From: Chloroflexota bacterium
GTDB lineage: Bacteria; Chloroflexota; Anaerolineae; Anaerolineales; UBA4823
DNA: 48,644 nt
Assembly: GCA_020349245.1 (NCBI GenBank)
Contig: CP070764.1
Location: 4,104,945 to 4,153,588, forward strand
Direction of reading: 5' to 3'
Made by a program: the position numbers and the translations under genes. Below the pieces are notes generated by a model. That model was not told the DNA's origin and ran no database searches. It saw only the letters and a program-made list of their open reading frames with translations. This document shows, piece after piece, positions 25,115-34,939 of the stretch (position 1 is the stretch's first letter; every line of letters starts with the position of its first letter).

Positions 25115-28100
25115 AAATTCTCCTTCAAGTAAACATCAATCGAATCCACCTTTCGGGCGCGGATCATCACCGCATAGGGTGGACCAATTACGTCATTGTG
25201 GATGGTGACTTTCCTGTCGTCAGGCAGATTGAGCACGATTCTAGCTTGTCTCATTCTCGGCTGATAGGTATCCATGCGTTTTGGATTGTGATAGGTGATT
25301 GTAGTATGTCCCAAAAACGTGAAAGAAAGAGTTCCTGCCTCAGTAAACAGCCAACCGGGTAGAATCGGTCTCAAGGAAAGGTGTAGTTGATCATCGTGAA
25401 CATAAAATGGATTTTTTCCTGCCATCAGGATGCGCCAGATACTCAGAAACTCTGCTGCAACACCACTCAGCCGGGCAACAAAACCAGCACCATGAAGGGA
25501 TTCATCCGGGTGGGCGCTGCTGACAATGAATGAACAATTCTCCAGAATACTGCGACCATAGACTTGCGGATCCATTTTTGGTGGTAATGCTTTCCAAAAA
25601 TGAGTGAAAAATTCTTCGTAGAGCCCCGCATCAAGTAAAGCCAGGAGGTACTTAAAGGACATATGCGTCCAGATGGACTCATTTTCCAACCAGCCAGGAG
25701 TGAATGCCCGTGCGCGTCCGATTTCATGAGTTTCTCCAGCCAGGGAGGCGCAAATGCGAAACATTCCTAAGGATTGATCATAGAGGGGACTATTCATAAC
25801 CTGGGAATGGATACGTAGCGCACTTTCTGTGCTATCAACTATTTTTAAGAATTTCGCGGGAGCTTCAAGGAAAGGGGGAAGTGTGTGACGCTTGAATCTG
25901 CAAGCACGTATAAAAGAGCGCCCCTGATTATCCAGTTGTTGGAGACCGAGCTCGTCAAGCAGCAAATCGTATTCCATAACTTGATAATAAAAATATGTCG
26001 GCAATAGATTGCTATCAATGGACAATGCCCTGTCAATGCCAGCCCCGATCTTCTGCCTCATTTGCCCCAGGCAATCTAATAATTCGCTGCGAGATATGAT
26101 TTCTAAATGGCCAGAAAATCCAAGCTTCACCCGCTGGCGATACTCTTCCCGCTCTGAAGAAACCCCATCCCAGTAGAAAAAATCTCGTTCAGGATCATCG
26201 CTGGTTTGATAGGTTTTTAAAAGCCCCATCGTCCTGCGAAGTAAATCTACTGCTTCTTCAGGCAAGCGAATGGAATCGTGGTATTCATCCAATTTCCTTT
26301 GCATAAACCTAAGCAGTCTTTGCAATTCGAAAGTTTCCGGCAATGATGATCCGAGCAAACCGGGCAAACCATTCAACGCATCATACCAGCCCGGTCTCCC
26401 GGCTTCCATCTCAATTCCCATTCCTTCCGGATCGATTGTTGTAAACTTGAGCAGGGCGAGTAAAACTAATTTTTCAAAAAGAGTGGATAGAAAAATGTCT
26501 CCTTTTCCATTTTCCATCCGCACGACATTCGGAGAATCTTCGCGGCTGGATATGAGCGCTGCTTTTTCTTCATCCTCCACGACTGCGTTATACTGACGAA
26601 TGCGATCATCGAGCTTGACATATTTCCCTGATCGAGGCCGGATGATGAACTGACTATCGTAATAGGTATAGGTTGGTTGGCCGAAAAGAAATTCTTCTTC
26701 TTTATCCGGGTAGACAGAGAGGTAATCTTCGATAAGGTCCAAGTTGTAAGTCCAGTGATCAATCCAGTAGCCTTCATGAAATTCAGCTTCAATGTACTGG
26801 TTGGCTTGTTCCAGAATCTCGCTTAAGGTGATTTCTCGACTCTGCTTTCCTTCTGCCTGCAATTCGTTCAGCGTCGTTAACAATTCGCCCAGATTAAATG
26901 GTCGGGATAGGATTTCGCGCAAAGTTTCCGGAGTGGATTCTGCCTTGAAGTTATCTACCAACCTTTGCTCTGGTATGTTAAAGCGACTTCCCAGAAGGAC
27001 CAGCGGGTTGTGACCATCGGGTTGGATCAAGTTCATAAATGTGCGGACGTTGAAATCGGCAACACGCGGTTCAAAGAAAACGTCATTGCGTCGATTTTGG
27101 TTTATATCGCGGTAGTTGCCGTTCCCCTGTGAATATGGTTCCGGAGCAAGTTGAAAATAGTTGTAGTCTCGTTCCAGATCGCCATGCTTGCGTGAAAACA
27201 GATGATAAACGAAACGGGGTTGGCCTGTACCTGGCAAAATGAGGGGAACTCCTCCCCGCAGGCTATTGTCCAAATAAGTTTGGTGGCAGTACGCATCAAA
27301 TTCAGGAAACCCACTCTCCAGATTAATAACGCTGGTAATCCGCTCGGTAAGATAATTGGATTCCAATCTTTTTTGCTGAAGATATCCAGGTCGCCTGAGG
27401 TGGGCTTGTTGCCGCGTAATCTGATCGGGATCAGCAGCATGGCCGATCACACTGGAAAAATTGACCTGCTCACCTGGCTCAAGCGCCGTGTTCAAACCAG
27501 TAAAGCCACAAGGTGTCTTGCCTCTGGTGATCTGAGGCAATTCTATGAGCTCCCTAAGAGACAGCTGGTCGAAATTCTCAGGGTAATGAAGGGCTGAATT
27601 GTTTCCAAAGATGTTATCGGGGTCTACAATTACGGGAAGTGACTCGCCATTTGTATCAAGGCCGAGATAGAAATGCCCGGACTGGATATCTGATACCTCA
27701 GCAGTATCCGCGCTGCTGGCTAAAAGGCGATAGAAAGGGATGCCAGTTTCCAGGTTGAATACCGCCATCCAGGCTTCAAGTGTCCGGTTGATTTCCTTGA
27801 GTCCCTGGTTGTTGATACCATAAGGGATCAGGATGGGTAATCCATCCAGGATCTCTAAATTAAGTCCAGATTGACTGATGTTGGTTATGGTCACCTGCCT
27901 GACCAATCCAGCATGAGGTTCGTTGGGAAGGAGAAAATAGAGTACAGAAGTCTTGAGACCGCTGTCATGGTTCATCACTTCAATCTCCAACTCGTTCATG
28001 CCAATGGTCATTTGTGACCGGTCTCCTGGAGACCAAGGAGCAAAGGGTTCGTATAAAGAGCGCGAATTGTTCCGTTGAATTTTGATAAAAGTGCGGAAGC

Positions 28101-28332
28101 CTTCGTAGGGAGTTATCCGGTAAGCTTTATTGGCAGGTTGAAATTCCATGATAGGGGAATCTTTATCCTGCACGCCAAAGCTGGCAATCGCCTGGCCTCG
28201 ATTCACATAGAATACCCACAAGGGGATACCTAACTTTCCAGCAATACCGGGCAGGAAACTCGAGAAGGTTCGCTTTTTGGAGAAATCCTTAATTACAAAG
28301 CGGTTGTTCTGATCAAGGTAGTAGTCGGTCAT
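25111..28332 (-). CDS. Clan GH-Q oligoglucan phosphorylase (GH94/GH161/GH149-like)
   Basis: 1073 residues from ATG 28332 (MTDYYLDQN). An earlier ATG at 28362 lies in the loop of a 13-bp hairpin and adds an odd hydrophobic stretch. The protein is longer than ordinary disaccharide phosphorylases, the size of 1,2-beta-oligoglucan (SOGP) and beta-1,3-oligoglucan phosphorylases. The conserved GWYDALNGLPG around Asp651 aligns in position and context with the acid-catalyst motif WNDG of GH94. There is no signal peptide. The C-terminus (LSLRPILPGWLFTEAGTLSF) is the family's closing beta-domain. With a beta-1,3-glucanase nearby, a beta-1,3-oligoglucan phosphorylase is favoured over a beta-1,2 enzyme, but the motifs I can see do not decide. 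Confidence 0.75.
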   Translation of the reverse strand: MTDYYLDQNNRFVIKDFSKKRTFSSFLPGIAGKLGIPLWVFYVNRGQAIASFGVQDKDSPIMEFQPANKAYRITPYEGFRTFIKIQRNNSRSLYEPFAPWSPGDRSQMTIGMNELEIEVMNHDSGLKTSVLYFLLPNEPHAGLVRQVTITNISQSGLNLEILDGLPILIPYGINNQGLKEINRTLEAWMAVFNLETGIPFYRLLASSADTAEVSDIQSGHFYLGLDTNGESLPVIVDPDNIFGNNSALHYPENFDQLSLRELIELPQITRGKTPCGFTGLNTALEPGEQVNFSSVIGHAADPDQITRQQAHLRRPGYLQQKRLESNYLTERITSVINLESGFPEFDAYCHQTYLDNSLRGGVPLILPGTGQPRFVYHLFSRKHGDLERDYNYFQLAPEPYSQGNGNYRDINQNRRNDVFFEPRVADFNVRTFMNLIQPDGHNPLVLLGSRFNIPEQRLVDNFKAESTPETLREILSRPFNLGELLTTLNELQAEGKQSREITLSEILEQANQYIEAEFHEGYWIDHWTYNLDLIEDYLSVYPDKEEEFLFGQPTYTYYDSQFIIRPRSGKYVKLDDRIRQYNAVVEDEEKAALISSREDSPNVVRMENGKGDIFLSTLFEKLVLLALLKFTTIDPEGMGIEMEAGRPGWYDALNGLPGLLGSSLPETFELQRLLRFMQRKLDEYHDSIRLPEEAVDLLRRTMGLLKTYQTSDDPERDFFYWDGVSSEREEYRQRVKLGFSGHLEIISRSELLDCLGQMRQKIGAGIDRALSIDSNLLPTYFYYQVMEYDLLLDELGLQQLDNQGRSFIRACRFKRHTLPPFLEAPAKFLKIVDSTESALRIHSQVMNSPLYDQSLGMFRICASLAGETHEIGRARAFTPGWLENESIWTHMSFKYLLALLDAGLYEEFFTHFWKALPPKMDPQVYGRSILENCSFIVSSAHPDESLHGAGFVARLSGVAAEFLSIWRILMAGKNPFYVHDDQLHLSLRPILPGWLFTEAGTLSFTFLGHTTITYHNPKRMDTYQPRMRQARIVLNLPDDRKVTIHNDVIGPPYAVMIRARKVDSIDVYLKENL

Positions 28333-28345
28333 TACATTTACTCGC

Positions 28346-28380
28346 ACCATCCCGAAGAACATAAAGCTCTTCGGGATGGT
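28346..28380 (-). terminator. Hairpin between the GH16 gene and the phosphorylase pair
   Basis: The perfect 13-bp stem ACCATCCCGAAGA / TCTTCGGGATGGT with a 9-base loop lies 35 bases after the GH16 stop and 13 bases before the phosphorylase start at 28332. No T-run follows, so it may act as an mRNA stabiliser or processing site and not as a full terminator. Confidence 0.5.
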
Positions 28381-28415
28381 GATTTAACTATAGATTGATA
28401 TGCAACGCTGAACAG

Positions 28416-31400
28416 TTAGGGTACATATTCATAGGCGCCGACATCACAGCCTGCGCCTTGTGGACGGGCTACCCCGCGCTGGTCAGTGGCCGGGCACACG
28501 GCGACATCGGCCGCGTCGATGGCTGGGCTGCCGGCCAGCAGGGCATGAGTCTCCGTCGAGCCGCCGTTGTCCGCCAGCGGACCAAAACCAGCATCAGCCA
28601 CCACCAGATCGGAAGCACCTGCAAAGCAGGTGGCGTCAGTGAGCACGTTGTTGTGATCAGCCATCAAGGTAACGACTCCACTACCCCAGGGCGCGAAGAA
28701 GCAGTTATCCTGCTCGCTAGCGACGATACTGTTCGACAAGGTAAGTGTCGCGTTGGCAGCGGTGAAGGTGCCGACGAACACGTCTGCAGGAGCCAATTCC
28801 GGTGAGACGTTATCAGCAACAGTCACATTGGTCAGATTGACCACCCCATCCGTGACGAACAGGGCACCACCGTACCAGCCGGTCGCCGTATTGCCACTGA
28901 TCGTGCTGTTGATGATCTCGGCGTTCCCAAGCGATCGGATCCCGCCACCGACGTCGTTGGAGAGGTTGCCGCTGATCGTGCTGCGCGTGATTGTGGTGTT
29001 GGTGTTAAAGAAAGAGTAGACACCACCGCCCGACCAACCAGCCGTGTTGTTCACCACGCTGCTGTCGATCAGGTTGAACGTGGCACCACCCCCATTGTAG
29101 ATGCCGCCACCACCCTGCCAAAAGTCACTGGCATCGGTCGTCATCAGACAGCCGGTGACCGTGACGTGGTCGAGGGTCAGCGTTCCGTTGTTCAGCACAC
29201 ATCCAGCCAGCTGGAAGCCGTAGCCGTCGGCAAGGGTCAGATCGCTGACCTGCGCCGTCGCGCCAGGGTCGACGATCAGCACCCGGTCGGTGCCCCCACC
29301 GCTGACGGCGAGGCCTGGGGCGTCGGAGCCGTCGATGTTCACCGTTTTCCCGGAGATCAATAACGGGCCAGAGGTGAGCCCAATCGTCTTGCCTGCCAGC
29401 GCCGGGTCGAACGTGATCAGACCGCCATCCGCGATGACGGCTATCGCCTGGCGCAGTGAACCGGTTCCGCTATCATTGAGGTTGGTCACTGTGACGGCGG
29501 TGGGCTGTACCCGGCGAACCTGGTCCACCATGATCGTTCCAGTCGCATTGAGATCTTCAACCGCAAAGCCATAGCCCCAGACCTCAGTCAGCCCCAGGCC
29601 ATCGTCGGGGGCTCCAGCCGGCTGGCTGGTGCTCCTGGTGAAAGCCTCGAGCGGGATCTCGACCTGATGCCATCCTTCGAAATCGTCGACGAATGAGGTT
29701 TCCCACCGCTCGGCGGTGTCGGGACCCTGGTATACACGGATATAGTCTATCTTCATCGATTGCGGGAAGATGGTATCTTCACCGACCGGACCGCCAAAGT
29801 TTCCACCGATCGCCATGTTCAGGATGATGAAGAAGGGATGGTTGAACACCCACTGGTTGGGCGCCACGTCAGCCGGATCGGCCTGGTGGTAAAGGATACC
29901 GTCCACGTACCACTTGATATCGTTAGGCTGCCATTCGATGGCGAAGGTATGATAACCGTCAAAGACGGGTACGCCAAAGTCATAGAGGCCGCCAAAGCTG
30001 GCTCCGCCAGAGTATCCTGGCCCGTGGATGGTACCAAAGATCTCATTGGGCAGGCGGCTGACGTATTCCATGATGTCGATCTCACCAGTTTGCGGCCAGC
30101 CGACCTCACCGATGTCCGTTCCCAAGCTCCAGAAAGCAGGCCAGAGTCCATCTCCGCCGTCCGGAACCAGAATACGTGCTTCGACGCGGCCGTAGGCAAA
30201 CTCCGCCTTGTGCCAGGAGATCAGCCGTGTTGAGGTGTACTCACAGGGACCGTAGTAGCACTGCAGCGAGTTGTCCGCTTCCCTGGCGGTAATGACCAGG
30301 TTGCCCGAGCCATCGGTGGCCGCGTTTTCTGTGCTGTTGGTATAGTACTGCAGCTCGCTGTTGCCCCAACCAGGGTTGTCGTTGCCGGTACCGTCGCCGA
30401 TCTCATGCGTCCAGTGAGCCGGGTTGGGCGGTGTGCCCGCCGGGTCGTCAAACTCGTCACTCCACACCATGCTCCAGCCGCTCGGTCCGGGATCCGGAGC
30501 ACGGTTGTCTTTCAGCGATACGGTGATCTCGTCTCCGCTTGCACGCCCAAAGTACCAGAACTCGAGACCCGAGGAAGTACTCCAGTCCTCTGCGAGCGGG
30601 AAATCCCGCCAGAAGCTGCCAGTGATTGGGCGACCATCGAAGGTGAGACCACTGAAGGGAACGACATCGGGATCACATGGCAAGCCGGTGTCCTTGAACC
30701 GGAAATGGAAGACGAGGTCCAGCTTGCCGTCCCGGTCCACGTCTTCGACATGGCGTCTTGGCTCGCCGGTCTTCTTGTCGATGTGCATCTCGGAGGCGTC
30801 CCCGAGCACCACCGTCCGGTGGTCTACGGTGGTGGCATCGAATGTATCAGTTGAATATAGGACAACCGGGATCATGCCGTCGCCCTGGTTGCAGATTCGG
30901 CCCTGCACCTCGATGTGATCAGGGGCCACAAGCGCAGCGTTGAGGACTCTTTCATAGGCCCCCTGGCCCGGAATAGCATCGGCATCACCGGAGGTGATCT
31001 CCGGATTATTGAGCGTGACGTTGACCGCAGAGTCCCACAGGTAGACACCCTGCTCAAAGTCGTCGAGCAGGGCCGGTTCGAACGGTTCATCGTCGAGGAT
31101 GCGGACTCGCGCCTGGAAGGTGTAACCAAGCGGCACACCCACCGGTTCGGTGAGGCGCAGGATGACCGTCTTGTCGCCGTCGTGTTTGGGATTGTCAAAG
31201 GTCGGCACCGTGAAGGTCTGCTCGGAGACACCCCCCTTGGCGAAGGTCAGGGTCCCGGAGACTGGGGTATAGTCCCGGTCCGGCGTGGCCGAACCCGGTT
31301 CTGTGGTGTAGGACACCGAGACCTGCTCCGGGTCGTCCTCCTTGAGGGGACGGGTCAGTTTCACGGCCACCGTGGCCTCCGTGCCTTCTTGCGCATCGAA

Positions 31401-32660
31401 CTTGTCGGCCGCAAAGGTCACCTCCAGCGGACGCTCGGCGGCTTGGCCAAACAGGCTGGCCTGATCGAGGTAGAAGGTACGCGACCCGCCCGTGCCGACC
31501 GTGCCAAAGGCCCAGCCGTGCACCTCGTCCAGGGTGAGTCCGTCGTTGGGGGCGCTGTTCCCGACATCTTTACGCACAAAGTCGGAAAAGGGGAACTCGA
31601 AATAGCGCCATCCAGAGAAATCGTCCGGGATAGTCACCGACCAGCGCTCGGCGTCGTCGGTCGTCGAGCCCGGGTTGCGGTTCTCCAGCAGGTCGATGAA
31701 CATACTCGTGCCGCTGTCATTGCCATAGAGGTAGAAGGAAAATCCTTCGTAGGCGCTCCAGTCCTGAGGAATCCAGGTGTCGCCTGCTGCGTTGCTAAAG
31801 CCGTGGATAAAACCGGCGTAGGATGTCACGTCCAGGTCCACCTGGATCACAGTGTTGGGTTCACCCAGTTCAGGCAGGAGCGGTGCGGGCGGCGTCGTCG
31901 CTGCCGCGATGGACACCGAGCTGCTTGCGCCTTGGAAGGTGCAGAAACCCAGGGGGATCCCGGCACAGCTGCTGCCTGGCGCTACGCCGCTCTCGAAGTC
32001 GTCGATAACGTGGTTGATTAGGCCTACATCATCCAGATAGAAGGAGCCGCTACCAAACGGCAGGACGAAGGCCCAACCCCACATCTCAGTGAGCGTCAGG
32101 CCGTCATCCGGCGCACCGCCGGGCTGCCAGTCGGGTCGCCTCACGAGGGCTCCCCAGGGCACACTGATGTAGCGCCACCCCGAGAAATCGTCGTCAAGCC
32201 AGTACGAAAAGCGTTCGGCGGTGTCGCTGCCTGGGTCAGAGCGGTTGTCCATCACATCAAGCTGATAAGTCAACGCGCTGTTCGAGCCGTAGAACCAGAA
32301 GCTAAGGCCGTCAAGGCTGCTCCAGTCCTGAGGCCCTCCCAAGGCTGCAAAGTCCTGGCCAAACCCGCCAAAATCGCCGATGTTAAAGCCTGCCTCGAGG
32401 ACCCCATTTTCCCCTACCTGGCCAGGCCGGGCGAGCGGGTCGGCAGCACCGACCGTCAGCACTGTAGTCGACACGGAACTGGCGCTGCCATTGTACACGA
32501 ACCACCCGTCAGGGGCTCCGCCCTCAAAATTGGCCAGCTTGTCCGGGCCGACCGGGGGAGCTGCGACGGCTGTGGTAGCCAATAATCCAGAGAATAAGCT
32601 AACGATGGTCAGCATACTAAGGAATAGGATAAGAGGTTGATGGACATGTTTGATTTTCAT
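28416..32660 (-). CDS. Secreted modular GH16 beta-1,3-glucanase (laminarinase-like) with nested binding domains and C-terminal beta-helix
   Basis: 1414 residues. The signal peptide ends near residue 34 (AVA-APP). Two CBM11-like domains (about 43-214, 219-403) and a Calx-beta domain (412-525) follow. A third CBM11-like domain starts near 531 but is split twice: first by a domain of about 98 residues (583-680, with DVDRDGKLDLVFHF, related to the IDIKPG-type surface module), then, after LKDNRAPDPG, by the whole GH16 domain (727-979). It resumes with DTAERW and VDDFEGWHQVEIPLEAF. Catalytic residues are Glu860 and Glu865 in GEIDIMEY. Residues 1053-1414 form a right-handed beta-helix of the choice-of-anchor Q type. 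It should attack laminarin-like glucan outside the cell and may stay on the surface. GGAGG precedes the ATG. GC is higher than in its neighbours. Confidence 0.9.
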   Translation of the reverse strand: MKIKHVHQPLILFLSMLTIVSLFSGLLATTAVAAPPVGPDKLANFEGGAPDGWFVYNGSASSVSTTVLTVGAADPLARPGQVGENGVLEAGFNIGDFGGFGQDFAALGGPQDWSSLDGLSFWFYGSNSALTYQLDVMDNRSDPGSDTAERFSYWLDDDFSGWRYISVPWGALVRRPDWQPGGAPDDGLTLTEMWGWAFVLPFGSGSFYLDDVGLINHVIDDFESGVAPGSSCAGIPLGFCTFQGASSSVSIAAATTPPAPLLPELGEPNTVIQVDLDVTSYAGFIHGFSNAAGDTWIPQDWSAYEGFSFYLYGNDSGTSMFIDLLENRNPGSTTDDAERWSVTIPDDFSGWRYFEFPFSDFVRKDVGNSAPNDGLTLDEVHGWAFGTVGTGGSRTFYLDQASLFGQAAERPLEVTFAADKFDAQEGTEATVAVKLTRPLKEDDPEQVSVSYTTEPGSATPDRDYTPVSGTLTFAKGGVSEQTFTVPTFDNPKHDGDKTVILRLTEPVGVPLGYTFQARVRILDDEPFEPALLDDFEQGVYLWDSAVNVTLNNPEITSGDADAIPGQGAYERVLNAALVAPDHIEVQGRICNQGDGMIPVVLYSTDTFDATTVDHRTVVLGDASEMHIDKKTGEPRRHVEDVDRDGKLDLVFHFRFKDTGLPCDPDVVPFSGLTFDGRPITGSFWRDFPLAEDWSTSSGLEFWYFGRASGDEITVSLKDNRAPDPGPSGWSMVWSDEFDDPAGTPPNPAHWTHEIGDGTGNDNPGWGNSELQYYTNSTENAATDGSGNLVITAREADNSLQCYYGPCEYTSTRLISWHKAEFAYGRVEARILVPDGGDGLWPAFWSLGTDIGEVGWPQTGEIDIMEYVSRLPNEIFGTIHGPGYSGGASFGGLYDFGVPVFDGYHTFAIEWQPNDIKWYVDGILYHQADPADVAPNQWVFNHPFFIILNMAIGGNFGGPVGEDTIFPQSMKIDYIRVYQGPDTAERWETSFVDDFEGWHQVEIPLEAFTRSTSQPAGAPDDGLGLTEVWGYGFAVEDLNATGTIMVDQVRRVQPTAVTVTNLNDSGTGSLRQAIAVIADGGLITFDPALAGKTIGLTSGPLLISGKTVNIDGSDAPGLAVSGGGTDRVLIVDPGATAQVSDLTLADGYGFQLAGCVLNNGTLTLDHVTVTGCLMTTDASDFWQGGGGIYNGGGATFNLIDSSVVNNTAGWSGGGVYSFFNTNTTITRSTISGNLSNDVGGGIRSLGNAEIINSTISGNTATGWYGGALFVTDGVVNLTNVTVADNVSPELAPADVFVGTFTAANATLTLSNSIVASEQDNCFFAPWGSGVVTLMADHNNVLTDATCFAGASDLVVADAGFGPLADNGGSTETHALLAGSPAIDAADVAVCPATDQRGVARPQGAGCDVGAYEYVP

Positions 32661-32842
32661 GGTTGCCTCCAGATTGAGTAAAAATATACCGGTATTTGTT
32701 TATGCAATAAAGGGTTTTCCTTCTTACCCAGAAGAAAAAATCATTGATTAACGAGATCCAGCTTAGCTAAGATTCACAACCAGCATGTGTCCTTGTTACT
32801 AGGTGTAATGTTTAAAGATGTTTTTACCCTCCCTTCTCCGAG

Positions 32843-32878
32843 CCCCTTATTATCTCCAAGCTTGGAAGAGATAAGGGG
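32843..32878 (-). terminator. Possible terminator hairpin after the first GH3 gene
   Basis: The outer stem CCCCTTAT / ATAAGGGG and inner palindrome CCAAGCTTGG lie 50 bases past the GH3 stop. No strong T-run follows on the minus strand. Confidence 0.35.
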
Positions 32879-32927
32879 ACGAACAGCTCCTGCAATAAAA
32901 TCTGAAATAATTTTTCTCCAATCGCGA

Positions 32928-34787
32928 TCAATGAAGGCCATAGCCAACAGGAAACAGGGGGGCAATATCACCTGTTCCTGTTGGCTCAAATATTTGATTC
33001 GGTCCGCTTCCCGAGCGCGGCCATTCGTATGGCAGCCTGCCGACCGGCGGATAATCCCCAAAGATCACATCCGTGATACCCTGGGCCTCTGTGCCCGGCA
33101 ACCAGGCCGCCAGCCACGTATCAGCCAAGGGCAGCTGCTCCGTGATGATCAATGGGCGACCCGAGAAAATAATCACTACCAACTTCTGGCATCGATTCCT
33201 GACTCTTTTTAATAAATTAACATCCTCGACATTTAGCGTTAACTCAGCCCGATCGCCAACGCCTTCTGCATATGGAATTTCGTGCATACAGACTATACCG
33301 ACTTCTGCCTGAATATCATCCGCAAAAAATCCCATTTCATCATATTGAACAATTGTCTCCATCGAAACAGCTTGTTGAACTGCTTCAAGGAGTGAGGTTC
33401 CAGGTGTGATATCCCCAGCACATCCTTGCCATTCAATAGTCCAGCCTCCACATTGGATGCCAATGTTGTCTGCGGCTGTTCCAGCTAGAATGATTTGAGG
33501 GACACTCTTGTCCAACGGAATTGTGTGGTGGTCATTCTTCAATAAAACCAGGGATTTTCGCACGGCTTCCCGGGCTAGAAGCCGATGGTCTTCACTGCCT
33601 AGATTTTCTAATCCGCTTTCTTCAGCGAATTTGCGATCGAATAGTCCCAGTTCAAATTTGACAGTCAGGATCCGGCGCACTGCATCATCAATCCGGCTTG
33701 CAGGCACATCACCATGATCGATAGCTCGTTTGAGATTTTCAATGAAGCGCAGATAATTGAATGGCACCATGATCATGTCCATTCCGGCATTGATCGATTC
33801 GGTGACACACTTGTAATAATCAGCATCAATTTGATCAATCGCCTGCCAATCCGAGACGAGGAAGCCGCTAAAACCAATTTCACCCTTGAGTAAATCGGTC
33901 AACAAATAATGATTTGCGTGTGACTTAACTCCATTCCAACTGCTGAAGGAAACCATGATGGTTCGTGCACCGGCAGTTATCGCGGCAATATAAGGTTTCA
34001 AGTGGATCTCGCGTAATTGTGCTTCGCTAATTTGTGTATCACCTTGATCGATTTTGTAGCGTGGATTAACCCCCTGGGGATTATCAGTTATCCAGGGATA
34101 TGGTAGCGTTGTTCCCCAGGTTGTTCCACCATCACCGAGGTAATGTTTTGGGCAGGCCAGGATCGTGCCTGGCGATCCAAGATCTTCACCCCGCTGTAGA
34201 CCAGATACGTATGCTGCACCCAGTGTGGCTACCAATTCCGCATCTTCACTAAATCCTTCGTAAGTGCGTCCCCAGCGGATATCTTGTGGAACGGCCACGC
34301 AAGGGGCAAAGGTCCAGTGAACACCTGTGGCTCCAATTTCCAAAGCCGTCGCTCCAGCAACGCGTTTTACCAGATCAGGGTCCCGGGAGGCTCCTAAACC
34401 GATATTGTGAGGAAAAACCGTCGCCCCAACAACATGGCTGTGTCCGTGCACGGCATCCACGCCGTACAAAATGGGAATCCCTAATCGGGTTTCTAAGGCC
34501 TCTTTTTCAAAAGTGCTGCTCATCTCCAGCCAACCCGCCGGAGTATTGTTTACCGGGTTTCCACCCCCACCACTCAGGACTGAACCAATGAAATAACGCT
34601 TGACCGCACCCGCAGGCAAGCTATCTTTTTCGACCTGAGTCATTTGTCCAACTTTCTCTTCCAGGGTCATGCGCCCAAGTAAATTTTCTACCCGTTCAGA
34701 AATAGGGGAGGTCATAAGCAGGGAATCACTGTTAGCCAGGCTCCTCTTTTTACTGTTGGGTTTGGATCTCATTTCTTCAGGGTTCAT
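32928..34787 (-). CDS. GH3 beta-glucosidase / exo-beta-glucanase (barley ExoI-type)
   Basis: 619 residues, two-domain GH3 without a fibronectin-like tail. The (beta/alpha)8-like domain has ILYGVDAVHGHSHVVGATVF and the nucleophile Asp313 in GFLVSDWQAID. The second domain offers the acid/base candidate in HEIPYAEGVGD, as in barley beta-glucan exohydrolase and ExoP. No signal peptide is visible, so it is probably cytoplasmic and trims imported beta-1,3/1,4-gluco-oligosaccharides to glucose. The start is uncertain: ATG 34787 lacks a good ribosome site, and the family core begins near ISERVENLLGRMTLEEKVGQ, so codons 6 or 25 could also initiate. It lies between the secreted GH16 and the second GH3. 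Confidence 0.85.
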   Translation of the reverse strand: MNPEEMRSKPNSKKRSLANSDSLLMTSPISERVENLLGRMTLEEKVGQMTQVEKDSLPAGAVKRYFIGSVLSGGGGNPVNNTPAGWLEMSSTFEKEALETRLGIPILYGVDAVHGHSHVVGATVFPHNIGLGASRDPDLVKRVAGATALEIGATGVHWTFAPCVAVPQDIRWGRTYEGFSEDAELVATLGAAYVSGLQRGEDLGSPGTILACPKHYLGDGGTTWGTTLPYPWITDNPQGVNPRYKIDQGDTQISEAQLREIHLKPYIAAITAGARTIMVSFSSWNGVKSHANHYLLTDLLKGEIGFSGFLVSDWQAIDQIDADYYKCVTESINAGMDMIMVPFNYLRFIENLKRAIDHGDVPASRIDDAVRRILTVKFELGLFDRKFAEESGLENLGSEDHRLLAREAVRKSLVLLKNDHHTIPLDKSVPQIILAGTAADNIGIQCGGWTIEWQGCAGDITPGTSLLEAVQQAVSMETIVQYDEMGFFADDIQAEVGIVCMHEIPYAEGVGDRAELTLNVEDVNLLKRVRNRCQKLVVIIFSGRPLIITEQLPLADTWLAAWLPGTEAQGITDVIFGDYPPVGRLPYEWPRSGSGPNQIFEPTGTGDIAPLFPVGYGLH

Positions 34788-34939
34788 TGTGATCTCACAT
34801 TGAATTGAATTTTTCGCAGGCGCAGGTTAAATCGGTGGAGAATCTTCGTCGCTATGCTCCTCAGACCTGGATGGATTCAAACAGCCAGTGACTAGGTTTC
34901 AATACCTGCTTATCCTGACCACACCTTGGTAAATTCCCA

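Noticed and set aside
30915..32021. 368-codon plus-strand frame opposite the GH16 gene
   Set aside because: It is an antisense by-product of high GC; the minus strand encodes clear, repeated domains with a signal peptide.
34788..34799. TGTGATCTCACA at the start of the first GH3 gene as a second CRP site
   Set aside because: The half-sites are separated by 2 bases where 6 are required, so a CRP dimer would not fit.
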